Assembly (NCBI RefSeq): GCF_014287705.1
Contig: NZ_JACOOY010000008.1
Location: 1-64,000 of the forward strand
DNA length: 64,000 bases
Reading direction: 5' to 3'
Source of the DNA: Dorea_D hominis
GTDB lineage: Bacteria > Bacillota > Clostridia > Lachnospirales > Lachnospiraceae
Shown here: one piece after another, positions 40,534 through 50,684 of the stretch
Layout of the letters: every line of letters begins with the position of its first letter
Numbering within the stretch: position 1 is the stretch's first letter
Program-made: the position numbers and the translations under genes
Notes under the pieces: model-generated
What the model saw: only the letters and a program-made list of their open reading frames with translations
The model's database searches: none
What the model was told of the DNA's origin: nothing

Positions 40534-41400
40534 TTACTCCGTTCTGCGATTGTTATATAAAAACATTGCTACTGCCATCAGACAGATGACTGCATAGCCG
40601 ATCCAGCTTAACAGATCCGGGATCTGTTCGAAGAAGAAAAATCCAAGTCCTGCCGAGAAGATAATCTGTGAATAATCATAAACAGAGATCTCTCTCGCCG
40701 GAGCATAGCAATATGCTGCTGTAATAGAGAACTGGCCTCCTGCCGCCGACAATCCTGCAAACAGCAGAATCCCGATCTGTGCAAGACTCATCGGATGATA
40801 GTCAAAAAGCAGCCATGGCAACGTCACAACACAGGAAAAGGTAGAGAAGAAAAATACAATAAACGGTCCCTTTTCTCCCCGCTCTCCAAGTTTTCTTACC
40901 ATCGTATATGCCGCTCCTGCACCGATTCCTCCACACAGTCCGATCAGGGAAGGGAGCAGATCCATATTGCTGAATGTCGGTTTGATCACAAATAAACTTC
41001 CCACAAATGCACCGATTACAAATAATCCCTGTGGCACCGTAATCTTTTCTTTTAACAGAAAGTAGCTGAAGATTACTGCAAAAAATGGAGACATCTTATT
41101 TAACATCGATGCATCTGCCAGCACCAGATGATCTACTGCATAGAAATTACAGAGGATTCCAATCGTTCCACAGATGGATCTTCCAAGCATATAGCCTAAA
41201 TTTTCTTTTTTACAGTGAAATGGTACTCCATTCTTCATTAATATAACGCCGGCAAAAATAGCCGCCACAAAGTTTCTAAAGAAACTTTTTTGTATCGGTG
41301 GTAAATCTCCTGCCATTCGTACAAAGAAACTCATCAATGCAAAACAAAAAGCTGACATGATAATACATATAATTCCTTTGTACCGTTTCTTACTTTCCAT
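40534..41400 (-). CDS. EamA/DMT-family transporter
   Basis: The 288-residue membrane protein has about ten hydrophobic segments in two EamA halves. The N-terminal half contains FFRNFVAAIFAGVILM, and the end of the first half LLKEKITVPQGLFVIGAFVG shows the usual drug/metabolite transporter pattern. A Lys/Arg-rich C-terminus faces the cytoplasm. The substrate is not identifiable. It is upstream of mnmM and probably co-transcribed with it. Confidence 0.9.
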   Translation of the reverse strand: MESKKRYKGIICIIMSAFCFALMSFFVRMAGDLPPIQKSFFRNFVAAIFAGVILMKNGVPFHCKKENLGYMLGRSICGTIGILCNFYAVDHLVLADASMLNKMSPFFAVIFSYFLLKEKITVPQGLFVIGAFVGSLFVIKPTFSNMDLLPSLIGLCGGIGAGAAYTMVRKLGERGEKGPFIVFFFSTFSCVVTLPWLLFDYHPMSLAQIGILLFAGLSAAGGQFSITAAYCYAPAREISVYDYSQIIFSAGLGFFFFEQIPDLLSWIGYAVICLMAVAMFLYNNRRTE

Positions 41401-41472
41401 GTCTTACTGACTCCTTTATCTTTTTTACTTTCTTTTCATTATATTTCTGTAATGATGATTTAAAATATCCGT

Positions 41473-44400
41473 TTAAAAATCAAACAATGATAACTGGTTG
41501 GATTCCGGCAGTTCTCCAAACAATCCAAGATCATTCATCGTATCAATAACCGTCTTACTTGCTTTTGTACGCTGTCTGAAATCATCCCTGGACAGATATG
41601 GACCATCTTTTGCGGCAACTTCTACTGCCTCTGCAGCCTTATCTCCCATTCCATCAATCGTAGAGAACGGCGGCATCAGTTTTCCGTCAATAATCTGGAA
41701 CTTTGTCGCTTTCGCTTTATAAATATCGATTGGCATAAATTCAAATCCTCTCGCATACATTTCCTGCACGATGTGCATATCCTTCATCTCATCCTGCTCT
41801 TTATTCGTAAGCGAGGAAGATCTTCTTGTATAGTCATTGATATAATATTGCAGCTTTTCCTTACCCTGACACATTTTTTCATAAGAAAATGCATTAGCAC
41901 GGATTCCAAAATAAGCGCCATAATATGCCAGCGGATAATTAACTTTACAATAAGCAATTCTGTATGCCATCATGACATATGCAGCCGCATGGGCTTTCGG
42001 GAACATATATTTGATCTTCTCGCAGGAACCGATATACCAGTCCGGTACATCATGGTCGATCATATCTTTCTTAAAGTCCGGCCACTCCTTACATTTTCCC
42101 TTTGCTACTGTTCCCTTTCGCACACGTTCCATAATCGTAAAGGATTCCTCACTGTCCAGTCCTTTATTGATCAGATACGTCATAATATCATCTCGCGTAC
42201 AGATTGCTGTGGAAATCGTTGCCTTGCCACTCTTGATAAGATCCTGCGCATTATTCAGCCATACATCCGTTCCGTGAGACAGACCGGAGATACGGATCAG
42301 ATCCGATAACGTCTTTGGTTTCGTATCGACAACCATCTGGATAACGAAATCCGTTCCAAACTCCGGAATACCAAGGCAGCCAACCGGACAGCCTCCGATA
42401 TCATCCGGTGCGATTCCAAGCGCCGATGTATCGTGGAAGAGTGACATTACGTCCGGATCATCCAGCGGAATATCCGTCGCTACAAATTTGTGATCTGTTT
42501 CATTGTATTCATTGTCCATCGCCGGTGAGCTGATATATTCCTCCAGCGTCTTGATCATTGTTGGATCATCATGTCCGAGAATGTCCAGCTTCAATAAGTT
42601 GTGATCGATGGAATGGTAATCAAAATGTGTTGTGATAATATCTGTTGTCATATCATTTGCCGGATGCTGCACTGGAGTGAACGAGTTAATATCCTCACCC
42701 AGTGGAAGTACGATAATACCACCCGGATGCTGTCCGGTACTTCTGCGGATACCGGTACATCCACCTACAATACGATTGATCTCACAGGTTCTCTTTCCCT
42801 GTCCGCGCTCTTCATAATAATTCTTCACATAACCGAACGCTGTCTTATCTGCCAGCGTACCGATCGTTCCGGCACGGTAAGTCTGACCTGCTCCGAAAAT
42901 AACTTCTGTATATTTATGCGCATTACTCTGGTAGTCACCGGAGAAGTTCAGGTCAATATCCGGTTCTTTATTTCCTTTGAATCCAAGGAAAGTCTCAAAT
43001 GGAATGTCAAAACCATCTTTGATCAACGGTGTGCCACATTCTGGGCAGTTCTTATCCGGCATATCCCATCCACAGCCTCCGGCATACGCACGCACTTCAT
43101 CCGAATCAAAATCACTGTAATGACAATTCGGGCAGTAATAATGCGGGCTTAGCGGATTAACTTCCGTGATTCCCGCCATCGTAGCAACGAAAGAAGATCC
43201 TACGGATCCACGGGAACCTACCAGATAGCCGTCCTCATTTGATTTCCATACCAGCTTCTGTGCGATAATATACATAACAGCGAATCCGTTGGAAATAATA
43301 GAGTTCAGCTCTCTCTCCAGACGTTCCGTAACAACCGGTGGAAGTTCCTCTCCGTACATGGAGTGCGCTTTATTATAACAGATCTCACGCAACGTCTTAT
43401 CCGAATCCGGGATAACCGGCGGACACTTATCCGGACGCACCGGGGAAATCCGTTCGATCATATCGGCAATCCGGTTCGGATTCTCTATTACGATTTCTCT
43501 TGCTTTCGCAGAACCGAGGTATTCAAATTCTTCTAACATCTCATCCGTTGTGTGCAGATACAGCGGCGGCTGGTTATCCGCATCCGGGAATCCCTTACCC
43601 GCCATAATAATCCGGCGGTACACTTCATCTTCCGGATTCAGAAAATGCACATCACAGGTTGCCACAACCGGCTTATTGAACTTTTCACCTAACGCAATAA
43701 TCTTCCGGTTGATCTCACGCAAATCTTCCTCACTGTTTACCTTCGTAATCTTCGGGCTATCGATCATGAATTCGTTGTTTCCAAGCGGCTGTACTTCCAG
43801 ATAATCATAGAAGTTGACAATTCTGGAAATCCGCTGTTCAGACTTATCATTTAAGATCGCCTGATACAGCTCTCCCGCTTCGCAGGCGCTTCCTACAATC
43901 AAGCCTTCTCTGTATTTTGACAACTCACTCTTCGGAATACGCGGGCGTCTCGCATAAAAGTCCAGATGTGACTCCGACACCAGTTTGTAAAGATTCACAC
44001 GACCGGTTTGGTTCTTTGCAAGAATAATTACATGATAGGACGGTAATTTCCTGATTGCATCCTTATTCTGCGCTCCAAACTGGTTTAATTTCGTCAACGT
44101 CTTAATATTTCTGGCGCGCAGCATTTCCACAAATTTTACGAAAATCTCTGCCGTCGCTCCCGCATCATCAACAGCGCGGTGATGATTTTCCAGAGAAATG
44201 TGCAGTGCATTCGCCACAACATTCAACTTAAACTTCGATAAAGTCGGCAGTAAGATTCTCGCCATCGCTACCGTGTCTACCGATGTAAAATCCGGTGTGA
44301 TGTCCTGATATCTGCAATTCTGTTCAATAAAGCTTACATCAAAGCTTGCATTGTGTGCCACCAGTACCGCATCTCCGACAAATTCGAGAAACTGAGGCAG

Positions 44401-46020
44401 GATCGTCTCGATATCCGGCGCTTCCATAACCATGTCATCGGTAATGCCCGTCAGGTTCGTAATTTCAAACGGAATCGGCACTTTCGGATTGACAAATGTA
44501 CTGAATTTGTCAGTAATCACTCCATTTTCCACCTTTACAGCACCAATCTCGATAATCTTGTCCTTGATTGAGCTGAATCCGGTCGTCTCAAGGTCGAATA
44601 CTACATATGTGTCATTCAGGCTCTGCCCTTTTTCATTCACTGCAACATCCTGCAGATCATCAACCAGATAACCTTCCACTCCGTAAATCACCTTAAATGG
44701 ATCGTCTTTATCCAATCCTTCAATAAAATGATTGGCAATTGGGAATGCCTGTACCACGCCGTGGTCTGTGATTGCGATCGCCTTGTGTCCCCATTCATGG
44801 GCACGCTTCAGAATATCAACTACCTCAGAGACACCGTCCATATCGCTCATCTTTGTATGGCAGTGAAGCTCCACACGTTTCTCCGGCGCAGTATCCATTC
44901 TGGATTCTGTGAAATCACTGATCTTGCGGATTCCGGTTACCGAACCGATTGTCAGTTCTCCGTCAAATTTATCGATCGTTGTTACACCCTTGATTTTCAG
45001 AAAAGCGCCTTTCTTGATATCACCTAATACATCTGGGAGCTGCTCATTTCTTACAAACATCTTAATCATGATCGTATCGGTAAAATCTGTCACTGCGAAC
45101 ATGACAATTGTCTTCTCATTACGGATCTCACGGGTATCAAATTCAATGACTTTGCCACGGAAGGTAATCTCACCCATCTCACCTACAACTGTGGATAACT
45201 CGATAGGATCATCATCAAAATCACGTCCATAGAGTAGATTCGGATCGTCCGGATTCCGCTTAAATGGAGAAAACCGCTCTTTTTTACCAAAGTTTCCGGA
45301 AAATTTCTTACCTTTTCCACCAGTCATTGGTTTTGATGCAGACTTTTGCACCGCTGCTGCTTTCTTTTCCTCTTTTTTCGTTTCTTTTTTCTTATCTTCG
45401 TCCGAAGCTTCCGCTTCCTGAGCGGCATTTTCTTCTCTCACTGCCGCTGTGTGTTCCAGAATTGCTTCTACTTCCTGCTGAATCTTCTGGTCATTATATT
45501 TTAATTTGCTGTCTTTTGCTTTCTTATATGTAACGTGTACTTCAATCGGACAACAAAAACGCTCTGCAAATATCCGCTCCAGATAATGTACGAGATGCTC
45601 TTTCTTGCCCTTTGCAACAATTGTATCTGTAAGCTGGAGTCTCAGTACATTTTCCGTATCAAAAGACCACGTAGCGCTCTGCATCATGCTGCGCTCTACG
45701 ACACTCTCCGTCCCCAGTTCTTCCAGAATACTGTCCAGATACTCGTTAAGCAGATTCTCCGGCGTATACTGTGCCGATAAATGATACTGCTCTTTTACCT
45801 CTATCTGGAGTCTGTTTTTTCCGAATAACTGCTCCTTTACCATAGATTCCACACGGTAGATCATCTTCTTCTGAAGTAAATGAGCACTTTCTATATGAAT
45901 ACGGACAAAGTCACGATTAGAATTCGTCGTGACTTTGCTAACTTCTACGTCCTGTAATAACAGACGCATATCATCTTTCACCTTTAATGTTGGAAATACT
46001 TCAAAAAATTTTTTATTCAT
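41473..46020 (-). CDS. polC: DNA polymerase III, PolC-type
   Basis: The 1515-residue replicative polymerase has an OB/N-terminal region, a PHP domain (ELHCHTKMSDMDG near residue 385), a DEDD 3'-5' exonuclease (FDLETTGF near 473), a Zn-finger (CPNCHYSDFD and CPECG, about 965-1005) and the catalytic PDIDLNFSGDY near 1023. It is about 50-70 residues longer than typical PolC. The extra length is a Lys/Glu/Ala-rich linker (about residues 190-255). It overlaps ispG by 8 bp. Confidence 0.97.
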   Translation of the reverse strand: MNKKFFEVFPTLKVKDDMRLLLQDVEVSKVTTNSNRDFVRIHIESAHLLQKKMIYRVESMVKEQLFGKNRLQIEVKEQYHLSAQYTPENLLNEYLDSILEELGTESVVERSMMQSATWSFDTENVLRLQLTDTIVAKGKKEHLVHYLERIFAERFCCPIEVHVTYKKAKDSKLKYNDQKIQQEVEAILEHTAAVREENAAQEAEASDEDKKKETKKEEKKAAAVQKSASKPMTGGKGKKFSGNFGKKERFSPFKRNPDDPNLLYGRDFDDDPIELSTVVGEMGEITFRGKVIEFDTREIRNEKTIVMFAVTDFTDTIMIKMFVRNEQLPDVLGDIKKGAFLKIKGVTTIDKFDGELTIGSVTGIRKISDFTESRMDTAPEKRVELHCHTKMSDMDGVSEVVDILKRAHEWGHKAIAITDHGVVQAFPIANHFIEGLDKDDPFKVIYGVEGYLVDDLQDVAVNEKGQSLNDTYVVFDLETTGFSSIKDKIIEIGAVKVENGVITDKFSTFVNPKVPIPFEITNLTGITDDMVMEAPDIETILPQFLEFVGDAVLVAHNASFDVSFIEQNCRYQDITPDFTSVDTVAMARILLPTLSKFKLNVVANALHISLENHHRAVDDAGATAEIFVKFVEMLRARNIKTLTKLNQFGAQNKDAIRKLPSYHVIILAKNQTGRVNLYKLVSESHLDFYARRPRIPKSELSKYREGLIVGSACEAGELYQAILNDKSEQRISRIVNFYDYLEVQPLGNNEFMIDSPKITKVNSEEDLREINRKIIALGEKFNKPVVATCDVHFLNPEDEVYRRIIMAGKGFPDADNQPPLYLHTTDEMLEEFEYLGSAKAREIVIENPNRIADMIERISPVRPDKCPPVIPDSDKTLREICYNKAHSMYGEELPPVVTERLERELNSIISNGFAVMYIIAQKLVWKSNEDGYLVGSRGSVGSSFVATMAGITEVNPLSPHYYCPNCHYSDFDSDEVRAYAGGCGWDMPDKNCPECGTPLIKDGFDIPFETFLGFKGNKEPDIDLNFSGDYQSNAHKYTEVIFGAGQTYRAGTIGTLADKTAFGYVKNYYEERGQGKRTCEINRIVGGCTGIRRSTGQHPGGIIVLPLGEDINSFTPVQHPANDMTTDIITTHFDYHSIDHNLLKLDILGHDDPTMIKTLEEYISSPAMDNEYNETDHKFVATDIPLDDPDVMSLFHDTSALGIAPDDIGGCPVGCLGIPEFGTDFVIQMVVDTKPKTLSDLIRISGLSHGTDVWLNNAQDLIKSGKATISTAICTRDDIMTYLINKGLDSEESFTIMERVRKGTVAKGKCKEWPDFKKDMIDHDVPDWYIGSCEKIKYMFPKAHAAAYVMMAYRIAYCKVNYPLAYYGAYFGIRANAFSYEKMCQGKEKLQYYINDYTRRSSSLTNKEQDEMKDMHIVQEMYARGFEFMPIDIYKAKATKFQIIDGKLMPPFSTIDGMGDKAAEAVEVAAKDGPYLSRDDFRQRTKASKTVIDTMNDLGLFGELPESNQLSLFDF

Positions 46021-47068
46021 TCCAGTGTAAAAGCTCCCATCTTAATGTTTCTAACAACTCATCTTCTTTTACTTTCTTCACAATCTCGCCCTTCTTGATC
46101 AGAAGTCCTTCTCCGATTCCTCCGGCGATTCCTATATCTGCTTCTTTTGCTTCTCCCGGTCCGTTTACGACACAGCCCATCACCGCAACTTTGATATCAA
46201 GCGGAATATCAGCTACCATCTGCTCTACCTGATTTGCAAGACCTATGAGATCGATCTTCGTTCTTCCGCAGGTCGGACAGGACACAACTTCGATTCCACC
46301 TTTACGAAGTCCGAGTGTCTTTAAAATTAATTTTGCAGACTTGATCTCTTCTGTCGGATCTCCGGTCAGTGATACACGGATCGTATCTCCGATTCCCTGA
46401 TGCAGGATCAGACCGAGCCCAATGGATGACTTAATATTTCCGGCAAGTAAAGTACCGGACTCTGTAATACCTACATGTAATGGATATTTACACTGGTCAG
46501 CGATCAGCTCATGCGCTTTCACACACATCAGTACATCGGAAGATTTGATGCTGACAACCAGATTGTCATAGCCCATCTCTTCAATCATATGTACTTTATC
46601 CATGGCACTCTCAACCAGGCCTTCAGCTGTAACGCCACCGTATTTCTCTACCAGATTCTTCTCCAGAGAACCGCTGTTTACCCCGACACGGATTGGGATG
46701 CCATGTTCTTTTGCCTTATCTACCACTGCCTGCACGCGGGATGCATCCCCGATATTTCCCGGATTGATACGGATCTTATCTGCGCCATTCTCAATCGCAG
46801 CAATCGCCAACCGGTAATCAAAATGAATGTCCGCCACCAATGGAATATGAATCTGCTTCTTGATTTTTCCAAGTGCTTCCGCCGCTTCTATCGTCGGCAC
46901 AGCACAGCGGATAATCTCACACCCTGCTTTCTCCAGCGCATGGATCTGTGCAACCGTTGCATCTACATCTTCTGTCTTCGTATTCGTCATAGACTGAATT
47001 GCAATCGGATTTCCTCCACCGATCTTCACATTTCCAATCTGTACTACTTTCGTACGTTCTCTTGTCAT
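46013..47068 (-). CDS. ispG: 4-hydroxy-3-methylbut-2-enyl diphosphate synthase
   Basis: The 351-residue 4Fe-4S enzyme acts late in the MEP isoprenoid pathway. The TIM-barrel N-terminal part contains GGGNPIAIQSMTNTKTEDV, and the Fe-S ligands are VSCPTCGR near residue 265 and GCVVNGPGE near 300. The start at 47068 has an AAGGAGAG site. Its 3' end overlaps polC by 8 bp, coupling the two genes, an order also seen in related Clostridia. Confidence 0.96.
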   Translation of the reverse strand: MTRERTKVVQIGNVKIGGGNPIAIQSMTNTKTEDVDATVAQIHALEKAGCEIIRCAVPTIEAAEALGKIKKQIHIPLVADIHFDYRLAIAAIENGADKIRINPGNIGDASRVQAVVDKAKEHGIPIRVGVNSGSLEKNLVEKYGGVTAEGLVESAMDKVHMIEEMGYDNLVVSIKSSDVLMCVKAHELIADQCKYPLHVGITESGTLLAGNIKSSIGLGLILHQGIGDTIRVSLTGDPTEEIKSAKLILKTLGLRKGGIEVVSCPTCGRTKIDLIGLANQVEQMVADIPLDIKVAVMGCVVNGPGEAKEADIGIAGGIGEGLLIKKGEIVKKVKEDELLETLRWELLHWNE

Positions 47069-47125
47069 AATTCCTCTCCTTAACCGCAATTATTCTGTTT
47101 CTTTTCTCTCTAAATGTCGGAAAAA

Positions 47126-47165
47126 CCCTCTATCACCCGTTCCTTTGAACAGGGAAAATAGAGGG
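47126..47165 (-). terminator. Terminator after the 47173 gene
   Basis: On the minus strand CCCTCTAT pairs with ATAGAGGG around an inner CCCTGTTC/GAACGGG stem, then a run of five T follows. It separates the membrane-anchored protein gene from ispG. Confidence 0.85.
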
Positions 47166-47172
47166 ATCTTAA

Positions 47173-47634
47173 TTATTCCTTATCTAATACCATCTGATCG
47201 CCATATTCGCTCTCCGTAAGTGTCAGACACTCCTGGTCAACACTGTACGTGTAAGTCGATGCCAGCGATTCAAGAGCTGTCTCCAGATCATTTTCGCTAT
47301 ATGCGCCCTTAGACTTATCAGCTACGCTTTTTAACTTCGCGTCATCATAGGAAAATGTAATCGTCTTCGCATCCTTATCAATCGAATAAGCTAAAGGCAC
47401 TTCTACTTTGTCCTGCTCCTGGAAATCTAACAGCGTCACATCTGCCGAACCGCTGCCATGGATACTCAGATCCATTCTTCCATTCTCATCCTTCCAGGTT
47501 CCTTCTACCGGATTGGAAGTGAACATCTTCGTCAGCAGGAAGATTGCAATCAGGATGATCAGCGCAGTTGAAACCAGTACGACTGCCCTCCAGATTCTGC
47601 TTCTTTGTTCTTCATCATTTTTTGCTATAAACAT
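47173..47634 (-). CDS. Membrane-anchored protein of unknown function
   Basis: The 153-residue protein has one membrane segment (about residues 16-37) after a short charged N-terminus. Its extracytoplasmic part of about 110 residues is beta-rich, with EGTWKDENGRMDLSIHGSG and repeated Thr/Asp turns. It resembles small lipocalin-like domains in Clostridia envelope proteins, but I cannot assign a family. It has a strong consensus promoter and its own terminator. Confidence 0.7.
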   Translation of the reverse strand: MFIAKNDEEQRSRIWRAVVLVSTALIILIAIFLLTKMFTSNPVEGTWKDENGRMDLSIHGSGSADVTLLDFQEQDKVEVPLAYSIDKDAKTITFSYDDAKLKSVADKSKGAYSENDLETALESLASTYTYSVDQECLTLTESEYGDQMVLDKE

Positions 47635-47676
47635 CTATCTTCGTCCTTCCGTATAATACTAATATGTTTTATACAA

Positions 47677-47705
47677 ATTATAAGTTTTTTCCAATCGGGT
47701 GTCAA
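47677..47705 (-). promoter_or_regulatory. Promoter of the 47173-47634 gene
   Basis: On the minus strand TTGACA (47700-47705) and TATAAT (47677-47682) are 17 bp apart, both boxes at consensus. Confidence 0.88.
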
Positions 47706-47835
47706 TGGCAAGCGCCTTGTGTCTTTTCCAAAATAATGTTCCCTCTATTGAATTTTCTTAGTCATAATGGAGATTTTTTATTTTGGGGAAATTATCATCC
47801 GGTGAAATTTCTTGTCTGTCCCTGTGTAAATAACT

Positions 47836-48069
47836 TTATTCCTCCATCTCCACTACGAGATAAAAACCTCTCTCTGTCTTCTCGATTTCCTTGATAATCC
47901 CTTTTCGGGACATGATACGCTCTCTTGTACGGTAAATGCCGGACATTGCAACTGACGGCTCTACCAGATAAGTATACTGACCGGTCACGGCGCTTCTTTC
48001 GCTGATCACGACCTCCTGACCTTCTTCAACCAGTCCTTCTCTTTCCATCTTAAATCTTTCCTGACGCAT
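47836..48069 (-). CDS. Small protein of unknown function
   Basis: The 77-residue protein starts MRQERFKMEREGLVEEGQEV. It has a beta-hairpin-rich pattern with an internal SAVTGQYTYLVEPSVAMSG segment and ends in VVEMEE. A strong GGAAAGGAAG ribosome binding site lies upstream. It is divergent from the XRE regulator at 48260 with about 190 bases between, so it could be that regulator's target. No homologous family recognised. Confidence 0.6.
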   Translation of the reverse strand: MRQERFKMEREGLVEEGQEVVISERSAVTGQYTYLVEPSVAMSGIYRTRERIMSRKGIIKEIEKTERGFYLVVEMEE

Positions 48070-48259
48070 AATATCGCTTCCTTTCCATATAATAAATTTA
48101 TGATGCCAGCTGATTTGTTCCTTTCATGTCTCATTTGTGTCGCGTTTCGGAACTTTTGTTCTGCTTATTGTTGAGTATTGGCACATTCTATGTTCTTTAT
48201 CGAAACAATTGTTAAAATACATATATATTATCCAATATCCAGAAAGGCGGTAACGTATT

Positions 48260-48619
48260 ATGGCATCATTCGCTGAAAAATTAAAAGCTTTACGCGGGCA
48301 AAATCATATGACACAGGCTCAGCTTGCCGCCGCTTTAAATGTTGCACGTTCTACTGTTGCCGGATATGAAACAAAAAGCCGAGAACCTTCCCATGACAAA
48401 CTGAATGTTATGGCAGATTTGTTCCATGTCAGCGTAGATTATCTGCTTGATGATTCCCCTGTTGAAATTACCACTTTTGATGAGCCGCACACTTCGCAGA
48501 CCGAAGCGCTCCTGCTTACAAGATACCGTAAGCTGTCACTCCAATCGAAAAAGGAGTTGTTACATTACTTGGAACTCTTAGAGTCCTGGGAAGCAACTTC
48601 CCACTTAAAAATACAATAA
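48260..48619 (+). CDS. XRE-family transcriptional regulator
   Basis: The 119-residue protein has a classic HTH_3 domain (residues 6-62, with MTQAQLAAALNVARSTVAGYE and LNVMADLFHVSVDYLL). A helical C-terminal part of about 50 residues with Lys/Leu heptads may form a dimer. Ribosome binding site is AGAAAGG. It is monocistronic, ending in a strong terminator, and divergent from the small gene at 47836. Target and signal unknown. Confidence 0.88.
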   Translation: MASFAEKLKALRGQNHMTQAQLAAALNVARSTVAGYETKSREPSHDKLNVMADLFHVSVDYLLDDSPVEITTFDEPHTSQTEALLLTRYRKLSLQSKKELLHYLELLESWEATSHLKIQ

Positions 48620-48659
48620 TACGTATACCAAAACCGAGATTTTAGTATACGTATTTTTT
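48618..48659 (+). terminator. Terminator of the XRE regulator
   Basis: A perfect 11-bp stem (AATACGTATAC with GTATACGTATT) and a 16-base loop are followed by a T-run. It overlaps the stop codon region of the regulator and lies just before the convergent DAHP synthase gene. Confidence 0.85.
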
Positions 48660-48668
48660 ATTTTCCTA

Positions 48669-49700
48669 TTAACATTCTTCTGCTATCTTCAGAATCAGAT
48701 CTCTTGTATCGTCCCATCCAAGACACGGATCTGTAATTGATTTTCCGTAAGTCATATGATCACAGATATCCTGTCTTCCTTCTTCCAGATAGCTCTCAAT
48801 CATAACACCCTTTATCATATCTTTGAGAGCCGGATTGTATCTTCTGCTGTGCAGAATTTCGCTTGTAATACGGATCTGTTCTTTGAATTTCTTATTCGAA
48901 TTTGAATGGTTGGCATCTACAATAATTGCCGGATTCTCCAGATCTTTTTTCTGGTACAGATCATATAAGCGGATGCAGTCTTCGTAATGATAGTTCGGAA
49001 TACAGGTTCCGTATTTATCTACACCACCACGCAGAATCGCATGTGCATAAGGATTACCGCTTGTAGACACATCCATTCCGCGATAAATATAACGATGTCC
49101 TTTCTGTGCTGCAACAATGGAATTTAGCATAACCTCGAGATTTCCGCTGGTCGGATTCTTCATTCCTACCGGGATGTCCATTCCACTTGCTGTTAATCTA
49201 TGCTGCTGATTTTCCACAGATCTTGCACCGATCGCCTCATAAGATAAAATATCATCCAGATAACTTCTGTTCTCCGGGTAGAGCATCTCATCTGCCGCTG
49301 TAAGCCCTGTCTCTTCCATTGCTCTTAAATGCATCTTACGGATGGAAAGGATTCCGGCGTACAGATCCGGTGCTTTCTCCGGATCTGGCTGATGCAGCAT
49401 TCCTTTGTATCCTTCCCCGGTTGTCCTCGGTTTATTTGTATAAATACGCGGGATCAGGATCAAACGATCTTCGACCTCTTCATTAACTCTCGCAAGACGG
49501 TTTACATATTCGCATACCGCATCTTCATTATCCGCGGAGCACGGTCCGACAATTACAAGGAATTTATCGGATTTACCGGCAAATACATCCTTGATCATCT
49601 CATCTCTTTTTTCTTTAATGTTTTTTAATTTATCCGACAATGGATATTCTTTTTTTAATTCCGCCGGTGACGGAAGTTCTTTATTAATTCTGACTGCCAT
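48669..49700 (-). CDS. aroF: 3-deoxy-7-phosphoheptulonate synthase (type I)
   Basis: The 343-residue enzyme condenses PEP and erythrose-4-phosphate at the start of the shikimate pathway. Family motifs are VIVGPCSADNEDAV, PRTTGEGYKGML, ENQQHRLTASGMDIPVGMKNPTSG (given in pieces: ARSVENQQHR, VGMKNPTSG), DANHSNSNKKF and GVMIESYLEEG. It is the AroF/G/H type rather than the AroA(beta) type with a regulatory ACT. Its start lies inside the end of the upstream PfkB gene (17-bp overlap). Confidence 0.95.
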   Translation of the reverse strand: MAVRINKELPSPAELKKEYPLSDKLKNIKEKRDEMIKDVFAGKSDKFLVIVGPCSADNEDAVCEYVNRLARVNEEVEDRLILIPRIYTNKPRTTGEGYKGMLHQPDPEKAPDLYAGILSIRKMHLRAMEETGLTAADEMLYPENRSYLDDILSYEAIGARSVENQQHRLTASGMDIPVGMKNPTSGNLEVMLNSIVAAQKGHRYIYRGMDVSTSGNPYAHAILRGGVDKYGTCIPNYHYEDCIRLYDLYQKKDLENPAIIVDANHSNSNKKFKEQIRITSEILHSRRYNPALKDMIKGVMIESYLEEGRQDICDHMTYGKSITDPCLGWDDTRDLILKIAEEC

Positions 49701-50655
49701 TTTTTATCATCTCTTCTATCTGTTCCGGTTCCGGCATGGAACGGATAGCTCCTTTTTTTAATGTAATAAGCGCTGCGCCGGCATTCGCGTACTGAAGGAT
49801 TTCCTCCAGATTTTCTTCTGTGAGATTATCGATTCCATATTTTAACACACCATTGATCGCACATCCGCAGAATGTATCCCCTGCTCCGGTTGTCTCTATC
49901 GCTTTCACCGGATAACCCGCTTTTTCTACACGCATATCTTTGTAATATGCACGGCTTCCGTCTTTTCCCATTGTCAGGAAAATGAGTGGAATGTGATATT
50001 TATCCTGTAAATACTGAATTCCCTCATCATAGTCTTCTTTTCCGGATACAAACTGAATCTCATTATCAGATATTTTTAACACATCACACTGTGTAAATCC
50101 ATATTCCATCATCTCTTTTGCTTCATCCAGAGATTTCCATAACGGTGGTCGTAAATTCGGATCAAATGTGATCAGACATCCTGCTTCTTTTGCAGTCTCG
50201 AGCGCTTTCTTTGTCGCTGTGCGAACCGGCTCATCTGTCATGGATAATGTACCGAAATGAAATACTTTTGATCCGCGAATCAATTCTTCATCAACTTCTT
50301 TTTCTTCCAGCATCATATCTGCACCTGGTTTACGATAAAAAGAGAATTCCCTGTCTCCGTCCGGAAATGTATGAACAAAGGCAAGTGTTGTCTTAATCTC
50401 TTCATCCAAGATCAGACCTTTTGTCTCAATCCCTATCGCATCGATCGTATCTTTTAAAAGTCTTCCAAACTGGTCATTTCCAACTTTTCCAATAAAAGCA
50501 GTCTTTCTGCCAAGCTTGTTCAGCATTGCAAGAACATTGCATGGCGCTCCGCCCGGACATGCTTCAAACAGACCGTTTCCCTGTTCACTCTCTCCGTTTT
50601 TCGTAAAATCGATCAGCATCTCGCCCATCGCTGTTACATCATAAATCTTATCCAT
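49684..50655 (-). CDS. PfkB-family carbohydrate kinase, probable fructokinase
   Basis: The 323-residue ribokinase-fold kinase has the N-terminal substrate site GEMLIDF, the GGAPCNVL motif near residue 37, and the catalytic anion hole TTGAGDTFCG near 260. Overall pattern and length match ScrK-type fructokinases. The start at 50655 follows GGGAGAG; a longer reading frame upstream lacks a ribosome binding site. It overlaps the DAHP synthase start by 17 bp, which links a sugar kinase to aromatic synthesis in one operon. Confidence 0.88.
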   Translation of the reverse strand: MDKIYDVTAMGEMLIDFTKNGESEQGNGLFEACPGGAPCNVLAMLNKLGRKTAFIGKVGNDQFGRLLKDTIDAIGIETKGLILDEEIKTTLAFVHTFPDGDREFSFYRKPGADMMLEEKEVDEELIRGSKVFHFGTLSMTDEPVRTATKKALETAKEAGCLITFDPNLRPPLWKSLDEAKEMMEYGFTQCDVLKISDNEIQFVSGKEDYDEGIQYLQDKYHIPLIFLTMGKDGSRAYYKDMRVEKAGYPVKAIETTGAGDTFCGCAINGVLKYGIDNLTEENLEEILQYANAGAALITLKKGAIRSMPEPEQIEEMIKNGSQN

Positions 50656-50684
50656 AATAGTCTCTCCCGTTTTTCTTCTTTTCT

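Noticed and set aside
46511..47083. Open frame of 190 codons antisense to ispG
   Set aside because: Shadow of ispG, whose Fe-S and barrel motifs are intact on the minus strand.
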